From NCBI GenBank assembly GCA_963713505.1, contig CAVQMC010000021.1, positions 186,001-250,000 on the forward strand: DNA of 64,000 nt, in the 5' to 3' direction. Below are positions 18,219 through 27,290 of the stretch, one piece after another. The stretch is from CAVQMC01 sp963713505. Its GTDB lineage: Bacteria > Bacteroidota > Ignavibacteria > Ignavibacteriales > Ignavibacteriaceae. Position 1 is the first letter of the stretch. The number at the start of each line of letters is the position of its first letter. Under the pieces are notes generated by a model, which was given only the letters and a program-made list of their open reading frames with translations, ran no database searches and had not been told where the DNA came from. Position numbers and translations under genes: made by a program.

Positions 18219-19364
18219 TTGTTAAAATTCTCATTAACTGCTAAAGATAATAAAACCAAAGCCAGAGCGGGAATTTTCGAAACTGATCACGGAATTGTTG
18301 AAACTCCGATTTTTATGCCTGTTGGAACTCAAGGAACTGTAAAAGCAGTAAATCAAGATTACTTAAAAAACGATATTAAAGCACAGATTGTTCTTTCAAA
18401 TACTTATCATCTTTATTTAAGACCCGGGACAGATATTTTAGAAAAAGCCGGAGGTTTGCATAAATTTATAAATTGGAACGGGCCAATTTTAACCGACAGC
18501 GGCGGCTATCAGGTTTTTAGCCTTTCCGACTTAAGAAAATTAAAACCCGACGGAGTAGAATTTCGATCCCATCTGGACGGCTCGAAACATTTTTTTACTC
18601 CTGAAAAAGTTATTAATATCGAAAGAAGCATTGGTTCGGATATAATGATGGTTCTGGATGAATGTACACCTTATCCTTGCGAGTATGATTATGCAAAAAA
18701 TTCTCAAAAACTAACATCCGAATGGGCAATTTTAAATAAAGAAGCTTTTGAAAATAGTAAACCGTTATATGGTCATAAACAATTTTTGTTTGGAATTATT
18801 CAAGGAAGTGTTTATAAAGATTTAAGAGAAATTTCTGCAAAAGATCTTTTAAAATTGGATTTTGACGGTTATGCAATAGGCGGACTTGCAGTCGGTGAAC
18901 CAACTGAAACTATGTATGAAATGGTTGATTTTACTACTGATTTTATGCCGGAAAATAAACCGAGATATTTAATGGGAGTTGGAAGACCGGAAAATATTCT
19001 TGAATCTATTGAACGTGGTGTCGATATGTTTGATTGTGTAATGCCGACAAGAAACGGCAGGAATGCAAATCTATTTACTTCCGCCGGAGTTCTTTCTATG
19101 AGGAATGCAAAATTTAAAGATGATTTTTCATCTATTGATGTTCAATGTAATTGTTATACTTGTAGTAATTATTCAAAAGCATATTTAAGACATTTATTTA
19201 TTGCAGGAGAAATTTTAGCTCTTGAATTGGCAAGTATTCACAATTTACATTTTTATCTAAATCTTGTTAAACAGGCAAGAAAAGAAATTATAAACGGAAA
19301 TTTCCAAAGTTGGAAATCGGAAATTATAAATAAGATATCAAAAAATAATAATACGGAGGAATAA
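18219..19364 (+). CDS. tgt: queuine/preQ1 tRNA-ribosyltransferase
   Basis: It exchanges guanine 34 for preQ1 in tRNAs with GUN anticodons. The 381-residue protein has the general base Asp93 (ILTDSGGYQVFSL), nucleophile Asp272 (DMFDCVMPTRNGRNA) and the zinc site Cys310-x-Cys312-x2-Cys315...His341. Substrate loops GYAIGGLAVGEP and YLMGVGRPE are intact. The start is TTG (LKFSLTAKD). The C-terminal codons contain the Shine-Dalgarno of yajC, which follows directly, the classical tgt-yajC order. Confidence 0.96.
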   Translation: MLKFSLTAKDNKTKARAGIFETDHGIVETPIFMPVGTQGTVKAVNQDYLKNDIKAQIVLSNTYHLYLRPGTDILEKAGGLHKFINWNGPILTDSGGYQVFSLSDLRKLKPDGVEFRSHLDGSKHFFTPEKVINIERSIGSDIMMVLDECTPYPCEYDYAKNSQKLTSEWAILNKEAFENSKPLYGHKQFLFGIIQGSVYKDLREISAKDLLKLDFDGYAIGGLAVGEPTETMYEMVDFTTDFMPENKPRYLMGVGRPENILESIERGVDMFDCVMPTRNGRNANLFTSAGVLSMRNAKFKDDFSSIDVQCNCYTCSNYSKAYLRHLFIAGEILALELASIHNLHFYLNLVKQARKEIINGNFQSWKSEIINKISKNNNTEE

Positions 19365-19688
19365 TTGAATACGTTAATTTTTGCAATGGCTCCTTCTCCG
19401 GATGGAGGCGGAGGCGGAAGTTTGGTTAGCACTATAATAATGTTCGGTGCTATATTTTTAATCTTTTATTTTATGATTATCAGACCTCAGCAGAAACGTT
19501 CCAAAGAAAGAGATAAAATGTTGTCGAATATTGAAAAAGGTGATAAAATAGTTACTAGCGGCGGAATTCACGGAACAATTGCAGGCATAGATGAAAAAAC
19601 AGTTTTGATTCAAGTTGGCGATAATGTTAAAATGAAATTTGAACGCTCCGCTGTGGCAAGTGTTGTTTCGAAAAAGGACAGTAACTAA
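19365..19688 (+). CDS. yajC: preprotein translocase accessory subunit YajC
   Basis: A 107-residue protein with one TM helix (about residues 19-39) and the diagnostic FYFMIIRPQQKRSKERDKML right after it, then a small beta-rich domain (GDKIVTSGGIHGTIAGID). YajC associates with SecDF in the inner membrane. The TTG start is preceded by GGAGGA inside the end of tgt. secD and secF are not in the window. A glycine-rich periplasmic N-terminus (DGGGGGS) precedes the helix. Confidence 0.93.
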   Translation: MNTLIFAMAPSPDGGGGGSLVSTIIMFGAIFLIFYFMIIRPQQKRSKERDKMLSNIEKGDKIVTSGGIHGTIAGIDEKTVLIQVGDNVKMKFERSAVASVVSKKDSN

Positions 19689-19764
19689 AAAAGATGAAAA
19701 TAATCACTCAAATTAATTTTGAAAAATTATATATTTAAATAGAATTTTATTATAGGTTAATAAA

Positions 19765-20961
19765 ATGTTTTGTTCAGTTGATGAAGCCATTGAAGAAATA
19801 AAACAGGGCAAAGTTATAATTGTTGTTGATGATGAAGACCGAGAAAATGAAGGCGACTTTGTTTGCGCTGCCGAATATGTAACTCCTGAAATAGTTAACT
19901 TCATGGTAACTTACGGCAGGGGAATGCTTTGTGCCGCCTTAAATGGAAAAAGATTAGATGAATTAGGATTGCCGTTAATGGTGGACCAAAGTTCCGCACT
20001 TCACGGAACACAGTTCACTATTACAGTTGATGCAAAAGAAGGTACAACAACAGGAATTTCTGCTGCAGATAGAGCTTTAACAATTAAAAAATTAATAGAT
20101 AAAAGTTCTAAAGAATCTGATTTTGCCAGACCCGGACATATATTTCCGTTAAGAGCATTTGAAGAAGGTGTTTTAAGAAGAGCAGGTCATACAGAAGCTG
20201 TTGTTGATTTGTGCAAATTATCAAACTTGAAACCTGCAGGTGTTCTTTGTGAAATACTCAAGGAAAACGGCGAAATGGCAAGAGTTCCGGAACTTTTGGA
20301 AATCGCTAAAAATTTTAATTTGAAAATAATTACAGTTCAGGATATTATTCAATATAGAATTAAAAAAGAAAAACTAATCGATAAAATAACCGATGTTAAT
20401 TTTCCGACTAATCACGGTTTGTTTAGATTAAATCTTTATAAGAATTTACTGGATAATAAAAAACAAATTGCTCTTGTTAAAGGCGAATTAAATCCTGATG
20501 AACCGGTTTTAGTTAGAATGCATTCAGAATGTTTAACTGGAGATGTTTTCCATTCTTTAAGATGCGATTGTCATGATCAATTAAATGCAGCCTTAGACCA
20601 GATTGAAGAAGAAGGTAAAGGCGTTTTGGTTTATATGCGTCAGGAAGGAAGGGGAATTGGTTTAACCAATAAAATACTTGCGTATAAACTTCAGGATGAA
20701 GGAAGAGATACAGTAGAAGCAAATGAAGATTTGGGATTTAAACCTGATCTGCGTGATTACGGCATTGGAGCACAAATATTGCTTGATTTAGGTGTTAGAA
20801 AAATTAAACTTTTAACCAACAATCCTAAAAAAGTTATTGCATTAAAAGGTTACGGATTGGAAATTGTTGAAAGAGTTCCGATAGAAATTGCACCCAATGA
20901 AAATAACGAAAGATATTTAAAGACTAAAAGAGATAAACTAGGTCATTTTATTCTACAATAA
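19765..20961 (+). CDS. ribBA: bifunctional DHBP synthase / GTP cyclohydrolase II
   Basis: Two riboflavin entry enzymes are fused in 398 residues. The N-terminal half (to about residue 200) is 3,4-dihydroxy-2-butanone 4-phosphate synthase with DDEDRENEGDFV and the RAGHTEAVVDL substrate loop. The C-terminal half is GTP cyclohydrolase II with the zinc ligands in SECLTGDVFHSLRCDCHDQL and the GTP loop MRQEGRGIGLTNK. No other rib genes are adjacent and no FMN riboswitch was recognised in the 76-bp upstream gap. A strong hairpin follows the stop. Confidence 0.96.
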   Translation: MFCSVDEAIEEIKQGKVIIVVDDEDRENEGDFVCAAEYVTPEIVNFMVTYGRGMLCAALNGKRLDELGLPLMVDQSSALHGTQFTITVDAKEGTTTGISAADRALTIKKLIDKSSKESDFARPGHIFPLRAFEEGVLRRAGHTEAVVDLCKLSNLKPAGVLCEILKENGEMARVPELLEIAKNFNLKIITVQDIIQYRIKKEKLIDKITDVNFPTNHGLFRLNLYKNLLDNKKQIALVKGELNPDEPVLVRMHSECLTGDVFHSLRCDCHDQLNAALDQIEEEGKGVLVYMRQEGRGIGLTNKILAYKLQDEGRDTVEANEDLGFKPDLRDYGIGAQILLDLGVRKIKLLTNNPKKVIALKGYGLEIVERVPIEIAPNENNERYLKTKRDKLGHFILQ

Positions 20962-20967
20962 AAATTT

Positions 20968-21033
20968 GGACTCAACCAAAAGAACATTTTCTCCTCATTC
21001 GAATTCAAAGTCCTTTTGGAAGAGTCCTTTTTT
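20968..21033 (+). terminator. rho-independent-type terminator after ribBA
   Basis: GGACTC-AA-CCAAAAG (20968-20982) pairs with CTTTTGG-AA-GAGTCC (21013-21027), leaving a symmetric AA/AA internal loop, and is followed by TTTTTT at 21028-21033. The terminal loop is about 30 nt. The remaining bases to 21253 are AT-rich, with a short GC patch (ACGCCCGCCC) just after the T-run; I see no gene there. Confidence 0.75.
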
Positions 21034-21253
21034 ACGCCCGCCCAATTATTCAATTCTTATATTTCAAAGTTTTTTGGAACTTAAAAAAAATCGCGAATCA
21101 GTAAGTAAAAATTAATGAAATCCAAGTTTTGAATTTTTAATATTACTGCTCTAATATTAAAAAGATAAATTTATTTAAAATTTAGGAAGAAAGGTTTCTA
21201 AATATTATTTTAAATATAATTTTTAGGAAAGTTACTTTAATAGGGAGCAAACC

Positions 21254-22576
21254 GTGAAAAAAACTTTATTACTTTTTGCATTTTCCTTTCTGTTGATATC
21301 AAATGTTTTCCCTCAAAATAAAAAAGTTTATTTGGCAAAAATTAATGGAGAAATTGATTTAGGTTTGGCTCCTTATATAACCCGGGTTGTGAATGAAGCA
21401 AATGAAAATAATGCTTCTGCAATAATCTTTGAAATAAACACATTCGGCGGCAGAGTAGATGCAGCAACACAAATTAAAGATGCAATCTTATCCAGTAAAG
21501 CACTAACAATCGCTTTTATAAATAACAGGGCAATTTCTGCAGGAGCATTGATATCATTATCATGTAATAAAATAGTTATGGCTCCGGGAAGTTCTATCGG
21601 CGCAACAACTGTTGTAGATCAAGCGGGACAGAAGCAAAGTGAAAAGTATCAATCGTATATGCGTGCGGAAATGAGATCGACTGCGGAGAAAAACGGAAGA
21701 AGAGCGGATATTGCCGAAGGAATGGTTGATGAAAGAGTTGTAATTCCAGGTTTAGTTGACAGTACACAGCTTGTTACTCTTACTTATGAAGAAGCAATAA
21801 AATATAAAATAGCCGATACATTGGCTTCGAATATAAATGAAGTTTTAAAGGATTTTGATCTTCAGAATGCAAAAATAGTTGATGTACACACAAACTGGGC
21901 TGAAGAAATTGTAAAGTTTCTCCACAATCCTATAGTTTCATCACTATTAATTGTGATAGGCTTCTTAGGTATTTTTTATGAAATCAAAACTCCAGGTTTT
22001 GGTGTGCCGGGAACAATTGCAATTATTGCATTAACTTTATTTTTCGGATCATCATATATTTTAGAACTTGCATCAATTTTAGATATATTATTATTTGTTG
22101 CCGGAGTTGTTTTACTTGTACTGGAAATTTTTGTAATTCCCGGATTTGGAATTGCCGGAATAAGCGGAATAATTCTAATCCTATTGTCGCTTTTCTTCTC
22201 TTTAACACCAAGCGGTCCTTTGTTTGATACTCATTCAATTTCTCTTGCAATAATTCAATTAACCGGCTCATTGTTAACAGCAATAATTTTGTTTGCAGTT
22301 ATTTTAAAATTTCTTCCCAAAAGCAGAACATTTAATAAATTAGTTTTAGCTGATGCCGAACACTCAGATCAAGGATTTGTTTCTTATCCTACAAATAAAG
22401 ATTTAATTGATCAGGAAGGAATTGCACTTACAAAATTGCGTCCGGCCGGTACTGCTGAAATAAATGGTAAAAGAGTAGATGTTATGACAGACTCAGAATA
22501 TGTAGAAAAGGGAAGTAAGATAAAAGTTTTAAAAGTTGAGGGGATTAAAGTGATAGTAAAAGAAATAAAAAAATAG
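21254..22576 (+). CDS. NfeD-family membrane-bound ClpP-class serine protease
   Basis: It starts at GTG behind AGGGAG. A signal peptide (to about residue 20) precedes a ClpP/SppA-like domain with catalytic Ser95 in NNRAISAGALISL and the downstream KIVMAPGSSIGATT. Four or more TM helices follow (about residues 225-355), then a C-terminal OB-fold NfeD domain (GIALTKLRPAGTAEINGKR). These proteins cleave stomatin-like partners and affect membrane quality; no slipin gene is adjacent. It is the last plus-strand gene before a convergent junction with a shared terminator. Confidence 0.9.
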   Translation: MKKTLLLFAFSFLLISNVFPQNKKVYLAKINGEIDLGLAPYITRVVNEANENNASAIIFEINTFGGRVDAATQIKDAILSSKALTIAFINNRAISAGALISLSCNKIVMAPGSSIGATTVVDQAGQKQSEKYQSYMRAEMRSTAEKNGRRADIAEGMVDERVVIPGLVDSTQLVTLTYEEAIKYKIADTLASNINEVLKDFDLQNAKIVDVHTNWAEEIVKFLHNPIVSSLLIVIGFLGIFYEIKTPGFGVPGTIAIIALTLFFGSSYILELASILDILLFVAGVVLLVLEIFVIPGFGIAGISGIILILLSLFFSLTPSGPLFDTHSISLAIIQLTGSLLTAIILFAVILKFLPKSRTFNKLVLADAEHSDQGFVSYPTNKDLIDQEGIALTKLRPAGTAEINGKRVDVMTDSEYVEKGSKIKVLKVEGIKVIVKEIKK

Positions 22577-22630
22577 CTGTCTAAAAATAATTCAATTAGC
22601 ATATATTTAATTAAATATTTTCAGACAGCT
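22575..22630. terminator. bidirectional terminator between nfeD and the lipoprotein gene
   Basis: AGCTGTCT at 22575-22582 followed by an A-run is mirrored by a T-run and AGACAGCT at 22623-22630, with A/T pairs extending the stem. The arms lie between convergent stops (22576 and 22638), so U-tracts exist in both directions. The loop is AT-only. Confidence 0.7.
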
Positions 22631-22637
22631 GAAAAAT

Positions 22638-23675
22638 TTACAGAAGTTGTACAATATTTGTATTTAAGATAATTTCAGACTTAGAACCTTTTTGGTTTCC
22701 TTTAGGTCCGTTAGCTTCCATTTTATATGAAACATCAATTCTTGTTTGTGTTTTTGATTTTTGAATACAGCCTTTTGTTATATTAAAAACTATATTTCCT
22801 TTGGCTTCTGTTTTGGGTTTTTGAAATTCATAAGTAGCGCCGCGATCTGTAACTTTATTCTTTCCGGTTATTTTTGTTCTTAATCCTGCTTTTATAGTTG
22901 CTACTTTATCGTTATTCATTTTTTCCAGATTTGTAATCTCAAAAGTATTTGTATTTTGAATTTCGAATACCATCAGTTTTCCTGCAGGCTGAGCATCAGT
23001 CCATGAAGAATCCTTTGCAACAAAATTTTCAGGCATTTTTCTGAAAACCAATATTAACATTGGCTTTAACGCTCCATTTACAATATTATCTCTAAGATTA
23101 TTTCTCTGTTCAGTACTTACGGAATCTGAATAACCTTTTAGTTTTAAGAAAGAATCCGTGATTCTATCTGCTCTGAATACTTCAAGTATTTCACCAAGCT
23201 TATTAATTCTTACACTAAATGGATTATCAACTAAAGCTGCATATTCAGGGTAATGGCTTTTAGTTGCTGAATCTTTTGTAACACCGGATTCATAATTAAA
23301 CTTTTTTCCGTTTGCATCCGCATCTAGTTTAACAGATTTAAATGTGCAGCTTAATTCTTCAACACTGTCTTTATCAATACTGTTAAGGTTAACGTCTAAA
23401 ATATAAGTTATTGTTTGCTGTATATTTTGATTGATCAATGAATCTGCGAAAATATTAATTGAATCCGAAGAAATTGAAGTAATTCTGTATTGATAATTAT
23501 GATCTTTTTCGAATTTATATCTTAATAAAAATTTTTGATTCGGATTATCAACCGGAGTTGTTACAACCTCGGAAGAATCATAATTAGATTGATTATTAGA
23601 AGCTGTTTCCTTGTTTTTATTTCCGCATCCAATAAATAGTAAAGCGATAAGTAAAGTTCCAAAAAAATATTTCAT
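22638..23675 (-). CDS. lipoprotein of unknown function (DUF6263-like)
   Basis: A 345-residue protein with a lipoprotein signal, MKYFFGTLLIALLFIGCGNK, lipidated at Cys17. A serine/asparagine-rich linker follows (to about residue 45), then a beta-rich domain with LLRYKFEKDHNYQYRI, NPFSVRINKLGEILEVFR and YEFQKPKTEAKGNIVFNI. The layout resembles DUF6263-type lipoproteins of Bacteroidota, but I assign this weakly. It is probably on the periplasmic face of a membrane. The gene has its own terminator and stands apart from ndk. Confidence 0.65.
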   Translation of the reverse strand: MKYFFGTLLIALLFIGCGNKNKETASNNQSNYDSSEVVTTPVDNPNQKFLLRYKFEKDHNYQYRITSISSDSINIFADSLINQNIQQTITYILDVNLNSIDKDSVEELSCTFKSVKLDADANGKKFNYESGVTKDSATKSHYPEYAALVDNPFSVRINKLGEILEVFRADRITDSFLKLKGYSDSVSTEQRNNLRDNIVNGALKPMLILVFRKMPENFVAKDSSWTDAQPAGKLMVFEIQNTNTFEITNLEKMNNDKVATIKAGLRTKITGKNKVTDRGATYEFQKPKTEAKGNIVFNITKGCIQKSKTQTRIDVSYKMEANGPKGNQKGSKSEIILNTNIVQLL

Positions 23676-23810
23676 TTTACCTTCCGTTGGTAATTTAGTA
23701 TAAATCAGTTATTTGTATTTTAAACTTTAAACTTAACAATAATATTATTTAATATTTTAATTATTTGAAATATTATAGTTTTGTTTGTATAAACTGTGAT
23801 TTGTATAAAA

Positions 23811-23843
23811 ATAAAAGCGGATTGTAAATAAATCCGCTTTTAT
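23811..23843 (-). terminator. terminator downstream of ndk
   Basis: A 13-bp perfect stem, core AAAAGCGGATT/AATCCGCTTTT, with a 7-nt loop. On the minus strand it lies 25 bp after the ndk stop and is followed by a T-rich tract. Confidence 0.75.
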
Positions 23844-23867
23844 TATTAAAATAAGGGATTTTTTATA

Positions 23868-24314
23868 TTATTCGGCAAATTTGAATTCTACCGAATTATT
23901 AAGCAATTCATCTCTCGAAAAGAAATGAGAAATTTCTTTTGCTGCATTTTCATCGGAATCCGAACCGTGAACTGCATTGTACTGAATACTTCTTGCATAA
24001 AGTTTTCTAACGGTTCCTTCATCAGCTTTTGATGGATCAGTAGCTCCGATTAATTTTCTGTAATCTTCAACCGCATTTTCTTTTTCCAAAGCAATTGGAA
24101 TGCAAGGACCGGAAGTCATATATTCAACAAGTTCTCCGAAAAATGGTCTTTCTTTATGTATTTCGTAAAATCCCTGAGCAGATTCTTTTGATAGTTTTAT
24201 CATTTTCATTGCTTTAATTTTAAATCCGGCTTCGGTTATCATGGTAATAATTTTACCTGCATTATTATCGTGTACGGCATCCGGTTTTATAATTGCTAGA
24301 GTTCTATTTCCCAA
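23868..24314 (-). CDS. ndk: nucleoside diphosphate kinase
   Basis: A 148-residue protein that balances NTP pools by transferring the gamma-phosphate of ATP through a phospho-histidine. The active-site His116 is in NAVHGSDSDENA. The N-terminal NRTLAIIKPDAV and ERPFFGELVEYMTSGPC (Kpn-loop region) are typical. The start is a TTG with a GAGGAGA Shine-Dalgarno. It is downstream of sucD with a hairpin in the 114-bp gap, so it may be expressed separately. Confidence 0.95.
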   Translation of the reverse strand: MGNRTLAIIKPDAVHDNNAGKIITMITEAGFKIKAMKMIKLSKESAQGFYEIHKERPFFGELVEYMTSGPCIPIALEKENAVEDYRKLIGATDPSKADEGTVRKLYARSIQYNAVHGSDSDENAAKEISHFFSRDELLNNSVEFKFAE

Positions 24315-24355
24315 TTTATTCTCCTCACATTTAATTTGTTTTTTAAGATATAATA

Positions 24356-24405
24356 AAATGTCATTCCGAATTTTTTAAGAAAAGTTCTTTTTCGAAATGA
24401 CATTT
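24356..24405. repeat. REP-like hairpin between sucD and ndk
   Basis: AAATGTCATT-C-CGAA (24356-24370) is complementary to TTCG-A-AATGACATTT (24391-24405) with one mismatch, and the loop is T- and A-rich. TGTCATTCCGA is, from memory, a common core of dispersed intergenic repeats in this part of the bacterial tree. It could also terminate sucD, whose reconstructed stop lies only 24 bp upstream on the minus strand. Confidence 0.5.
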
Positions 24406-24428
24406 AAAAATTAACAATGTATTTAATT

Positions 24429-25434
24429 TTATTTTTTCTTCTTTTTAACAGTTTTCTTAACAGGCTTTTTTGCTTTAGCAGTTTTACTTTTTTTTGCTGT
24501 TGATTTTTTCTTACCATGCAGCTTTTGAAACTGTTTTTTTCGATTTAGTATTTTTTGCTTTAGCAGCTTCCAAAGCTTTCAGCATTGTTGAACCGATTTC
24601 AGCAGGACTTTCGGCAACTTTGATTCCCGCTTTTTTCATAGCAGCCATTTTTTCTGCGGCAGTTCCTTTTCCACCGGAAATAATTGCTCCTGCATGTCCC
24701 ATTCTTCTTCCGGGAGGTGCGGTTCTTCCTGCAATAAATCCAACGACAGGTTTTTTAACATTTTTCTTAATATAAGCGGCAGCTTCTTCTTCAGCCGAAC
24801 CGCCGATTTCACCGATCATAACAATTCCGTCGGTTCCGGGATCTTCATTAAATAATTTAATAATATCTAAAAATTTAGAACCGATAACCGGATCTCCGCC
24901 GATTCCAACACAAGTTGACTGGCCGAGTTTTACATCTGTTAATTGTTTTACGGCTTCGTAAGTTAAGGTCCCGCTGCGTGAAACCACACCGATTCTTCCC
25001 GCTTTATGAATAAATCCGGGCATGATACCTACTTTTGCTTTTCCTGGAGAAATAACTCCGGGACAATTTGGTCCGATTAAAACAATATCTTTTCCTTTTA
25101 TGGAATCATAAACTTTTACCATATCTTTTGCAGGAATTCCTTCGGTAATACAAATAATTACTTTTATTCCTGAATAAGCTGCTTCCAAAATTGCATCCGC
25201 TGCAAAAGCAGGAGGAACAAAAATTACAGATACATTTGCTTTTTGTTCTTTAACTGCTTCTTCAACTGTATTATAAACCGGAACACCTTCAAATTCAGTT
25301 CCGCCTTTTCCGGGAGTAACACCGGCAACAACTTTAGTTCCGTATTCAATCATTTGCTGAGAATGAAATGAACCTTCGCCTCCGGTAATTCCCTGAACAA
25401 CGATTCGTGATTTTTTATCTACAAGAATGCTCAT
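24429..25434 (-). CDS. sucD: succinyl-CoA synthetase alpha subunit with Lys-rich tail
   Basis: It contains the CoA-binding N-terminus (VVQGITGGEGSFHSQQMIEY), GPNCPGVISPGKAKVGIMPG and phospho-histidine His247 in GRRMGHAGAI. It makes ATP or GTP from succinyl-CoA together with SucC, which is not in the window. The directly readable ORF ends at 24511 after VSKAAW. A one-base shift near 24519 continues the coding for about 28 more residues, nearly all Lys, Ala, Thr, Ser and Pro (for example AKKSKTAKAKKPVKKTV), to a stop at 24429-24431. The in-frame part already has a Lys-rich stretch (AKAKNTKSKKTVSK) not usual for SucD, so the tail is probably real and the stop an indel error. Confidence 0.92.
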
Positions 25435-25474
25435 ATTGCGTATTTCCTGTTATTATTTTCTAGTATTTAGTTTT

Positions 25475-25482
25475 CAAAGATA
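25475..25482 (-). promoter_or_regulatory. possible TAnnTTTG -7 box upstream of sucD
   Basis: On the minus strand TATCTTTG fits the Bacteroidota-type -7 consensus, about 40 bp before the sucD ATG. A matching TTG box at -33 is not obvious, so support is weak. Confidence 0.3.
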
Positions 25483-25553
25483 AAAAATTTAAGAGAGAAA
25501 TACTTATTTCTAAATCACCTTAAATTAGAAATATATAATAATGTTTATAAGAA

Positions 25554-26997
25554 TTATAAGATTTCATTTTGGAGGAAATATCCAAACTGAAAAAGTGAAG
25601 TTTCTTTAAATTGATCTGCTAAAAGCTGCATTCCAATCGGCAGCCCGTTTTTATCTTTTCCGATTGGAATATTAAGGCCGGGAATTCCTGCAAGATTTGC
25701 GGAGGTTGTATAAACATCAGTTAAATACATTTGTAAAGGATCTTTCAGCTTTTCGCCGAATTTAAATGCCGTTGTTGGTGTGGTTGGTGTTAAAATTATA
25801 TCAACTTTTTTAAATGCTTCATCAAAATCATTTTTGATTAATCTTCTTACTTTTTGTGCTTTTTTATAATATGCATCATAATAACCTGCAGATAAAACAT
25901 AAGTCCCAAGCATTATTCTTTTTTTAACTTCGCTGCTGAATCCTTCCGTCCTGGAATTTTTATACATTTCATCTAAACTAATTCCTTCTTTAGAACGCAG
26001 TCCATATTTTGCTCCCTCGTATCTTGCTAAATTGGAAGAAGCTTCTGCCGTTGCAATTATATAATATGCTGAGATTGTAAATTCCGAATGAGGCAAACTA
26101 ATATCAATTATCTCAATGTTATTATTTTTTAATTTTGATAATATTAAATCAATTGCATTTTTTATTTCTGAAGATAATCCTTCGCCAAAATATTCTTTCG
26201 GTAATCCTATTTTAATTTTTTCATAGATCAGTCTTTTAATAAAGAATTATAATCCGGGACTTCAATTTTAGAAGAAGTAGAATCATGTTCATCAAAACCG
26301 GAAATTACATTTAGAATTGATGCAGCATCTTCAATATTTTTTGTAAATGGTCCTATGCAATCGAATGAAGAAGCATAAGCAGTTAAACCAAACCTGGAAA
26401 CTCTTCCGTAAGTCGGCTTCAATCCATAAACTCCGCAAAAAGCAGCAGGCTGTCTAATTGATCCGCCTGTATCAGTTCCCAAAGCTGCATCGCACAAACC
26501 TGCTGCAACTGCCGCAGCAGAACCGCCGCTTGATCCGCCGGGAACTCTGTTCTCATCATATGGATTTAGAACAGGTCCGAAAACAGAATTTTCATTTGAT
26601 GAACCCATTGCAAATTCATCGCAGTTTGTTTTACCGATTATTATTGCATCTTCATCAATTAATTTTTGAACTGCTGTTGAATTATAAATTGCTTCGAAGT
26701 TTTTTAAAATATTAGAAGAGCAGGTGAGAGGTTTATCTTTTATTGAAAGTACATCTTTAATTGCTATTACCATTCCGGCAAGTTTTCCGTGATTCCCCGG
26801 TTTTTATTTTCTCTTCAATTTTTTCGGAATTATTTAAAGCATCTTTTTCAAAAACAAAATTAAAAGCATTTAGATTCTTTCTTTTCATTAATTTCGGATA
26901 AGAAAAATTTAACATTTTCTTTTAAAGAAAGTTTTCCGTTTTTAATTTGATTAATTTTTTGTGAATTATTTAAGTAAGATATCAATTGAGAATCCAA
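25554..26997 (-). CDS. gatA: Asp/Glu-tRNA amidotransferase subunit A (frame interrupted)
   Basis: GatA is the glutaminase subunit of GatCAB, which amidates misacylated Glu-tRNA(Gln) or Asp-tRNA(Asn). Joined frames give LNAFNFVFEKDAL, LAGMVIAIKD (catalytic Lys), VPGGSSGGSAAAVAAGL (Ser-Ser of the Ser-cisSer-Lys triad), TDTGGSIRQPAAFCG and, near the end, PTTPTTAFKFGE. Frame breaks fall near 26886, 26795 and 26228-26240. Because the complex is normally essential when glutaminyl- or asparaginyl-tRNA synthetase is absent, sequence errors are more likely than gene loss. The putative start is TTG 26997; the reconstruction is about 480 residues, the usual size. gatB and gatC are not in the window. Confidence 0.9.
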
Positions 26998-27023
26998 TTG
27001 TTGGAAAGGAAATTTAAAAAGAA

Positions 27024-27054
27024 GCCGCTTATATTCAAAATTGAATTAAGCGGC
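27024..27054 (-). terminator. terminator between tatA and gatA
   Basis: GCCGCTTA (27024-27031) and TAAGCGGC (27047-27054) form an 8-bp stem, extended by ATTCAA/TTGAAT with one bulged T. On the minus strand it is followed by CTTCTTTTT. It ends the purC-to-tatA transcript, 24 bp after tatA and 27 bp before gatA. Confidence 0.72.
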
Positions 27055-27078
27055 CCGGTAAAAATAAATAATATTAAA

Positions 27079-27279
27079 TCAGCTTTTCTTTGTCTCTGAT
27101 TGGTTAGCTTCTTTTTCGGTGTTCTTTATTTCATCTTCAACATCTTTTAAACCTTTTTTGAATTCGCTCATTCCTTTACCAAGACCTCTAGCGAGTTCAG
27201 GGATTTTCTTTGCGCCGAAAAGTATTAGAATCACTAACAAAATGAGTATTATTTCACCAGCGCCTAAATTACCAAACAT
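27079..27279 (-). CDS. tatA: twin-arginine translocase subunit TatA/E
   Basis: The 66-residue product has the short N-terminal TM helix (GAGEIILILLVILILF), the hinge FGAKKIPELARGLGKG and an amphipathic, then acidic, C-terminal tail (FKKGLKDVEDEI...). TatA forms the pore through which TatC-bound folded proteins pass. No tatC or tatB is near. It is 12 bp downstream of purQ, an unusual partner, and is followed by a terminator. Confidence 0.93.
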   Translation of the reverse strand: MFGNLGAGEIILILLVILILFGAKKIPELARGLGKGMSEFKKGLKDVEDEIKNTEKEANQSETKKS

Positions 27280-27290
27280 GTCTTCACCTT

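Noticed and set aside
19689..19764. FMN riboswitch upstream of ribBA
   Set aside because: The gap is only 76 bp, AT-rich, and lacks the conserved multi-helix core.
24494..24775. Hydrophobic plus-strand frame opposite sucD
   Set aside because: Antisense to conserved SucD codons; the apparent hydrophobic repeats reflect the Lys/Ala-rich tail and codon bias on the other strand.
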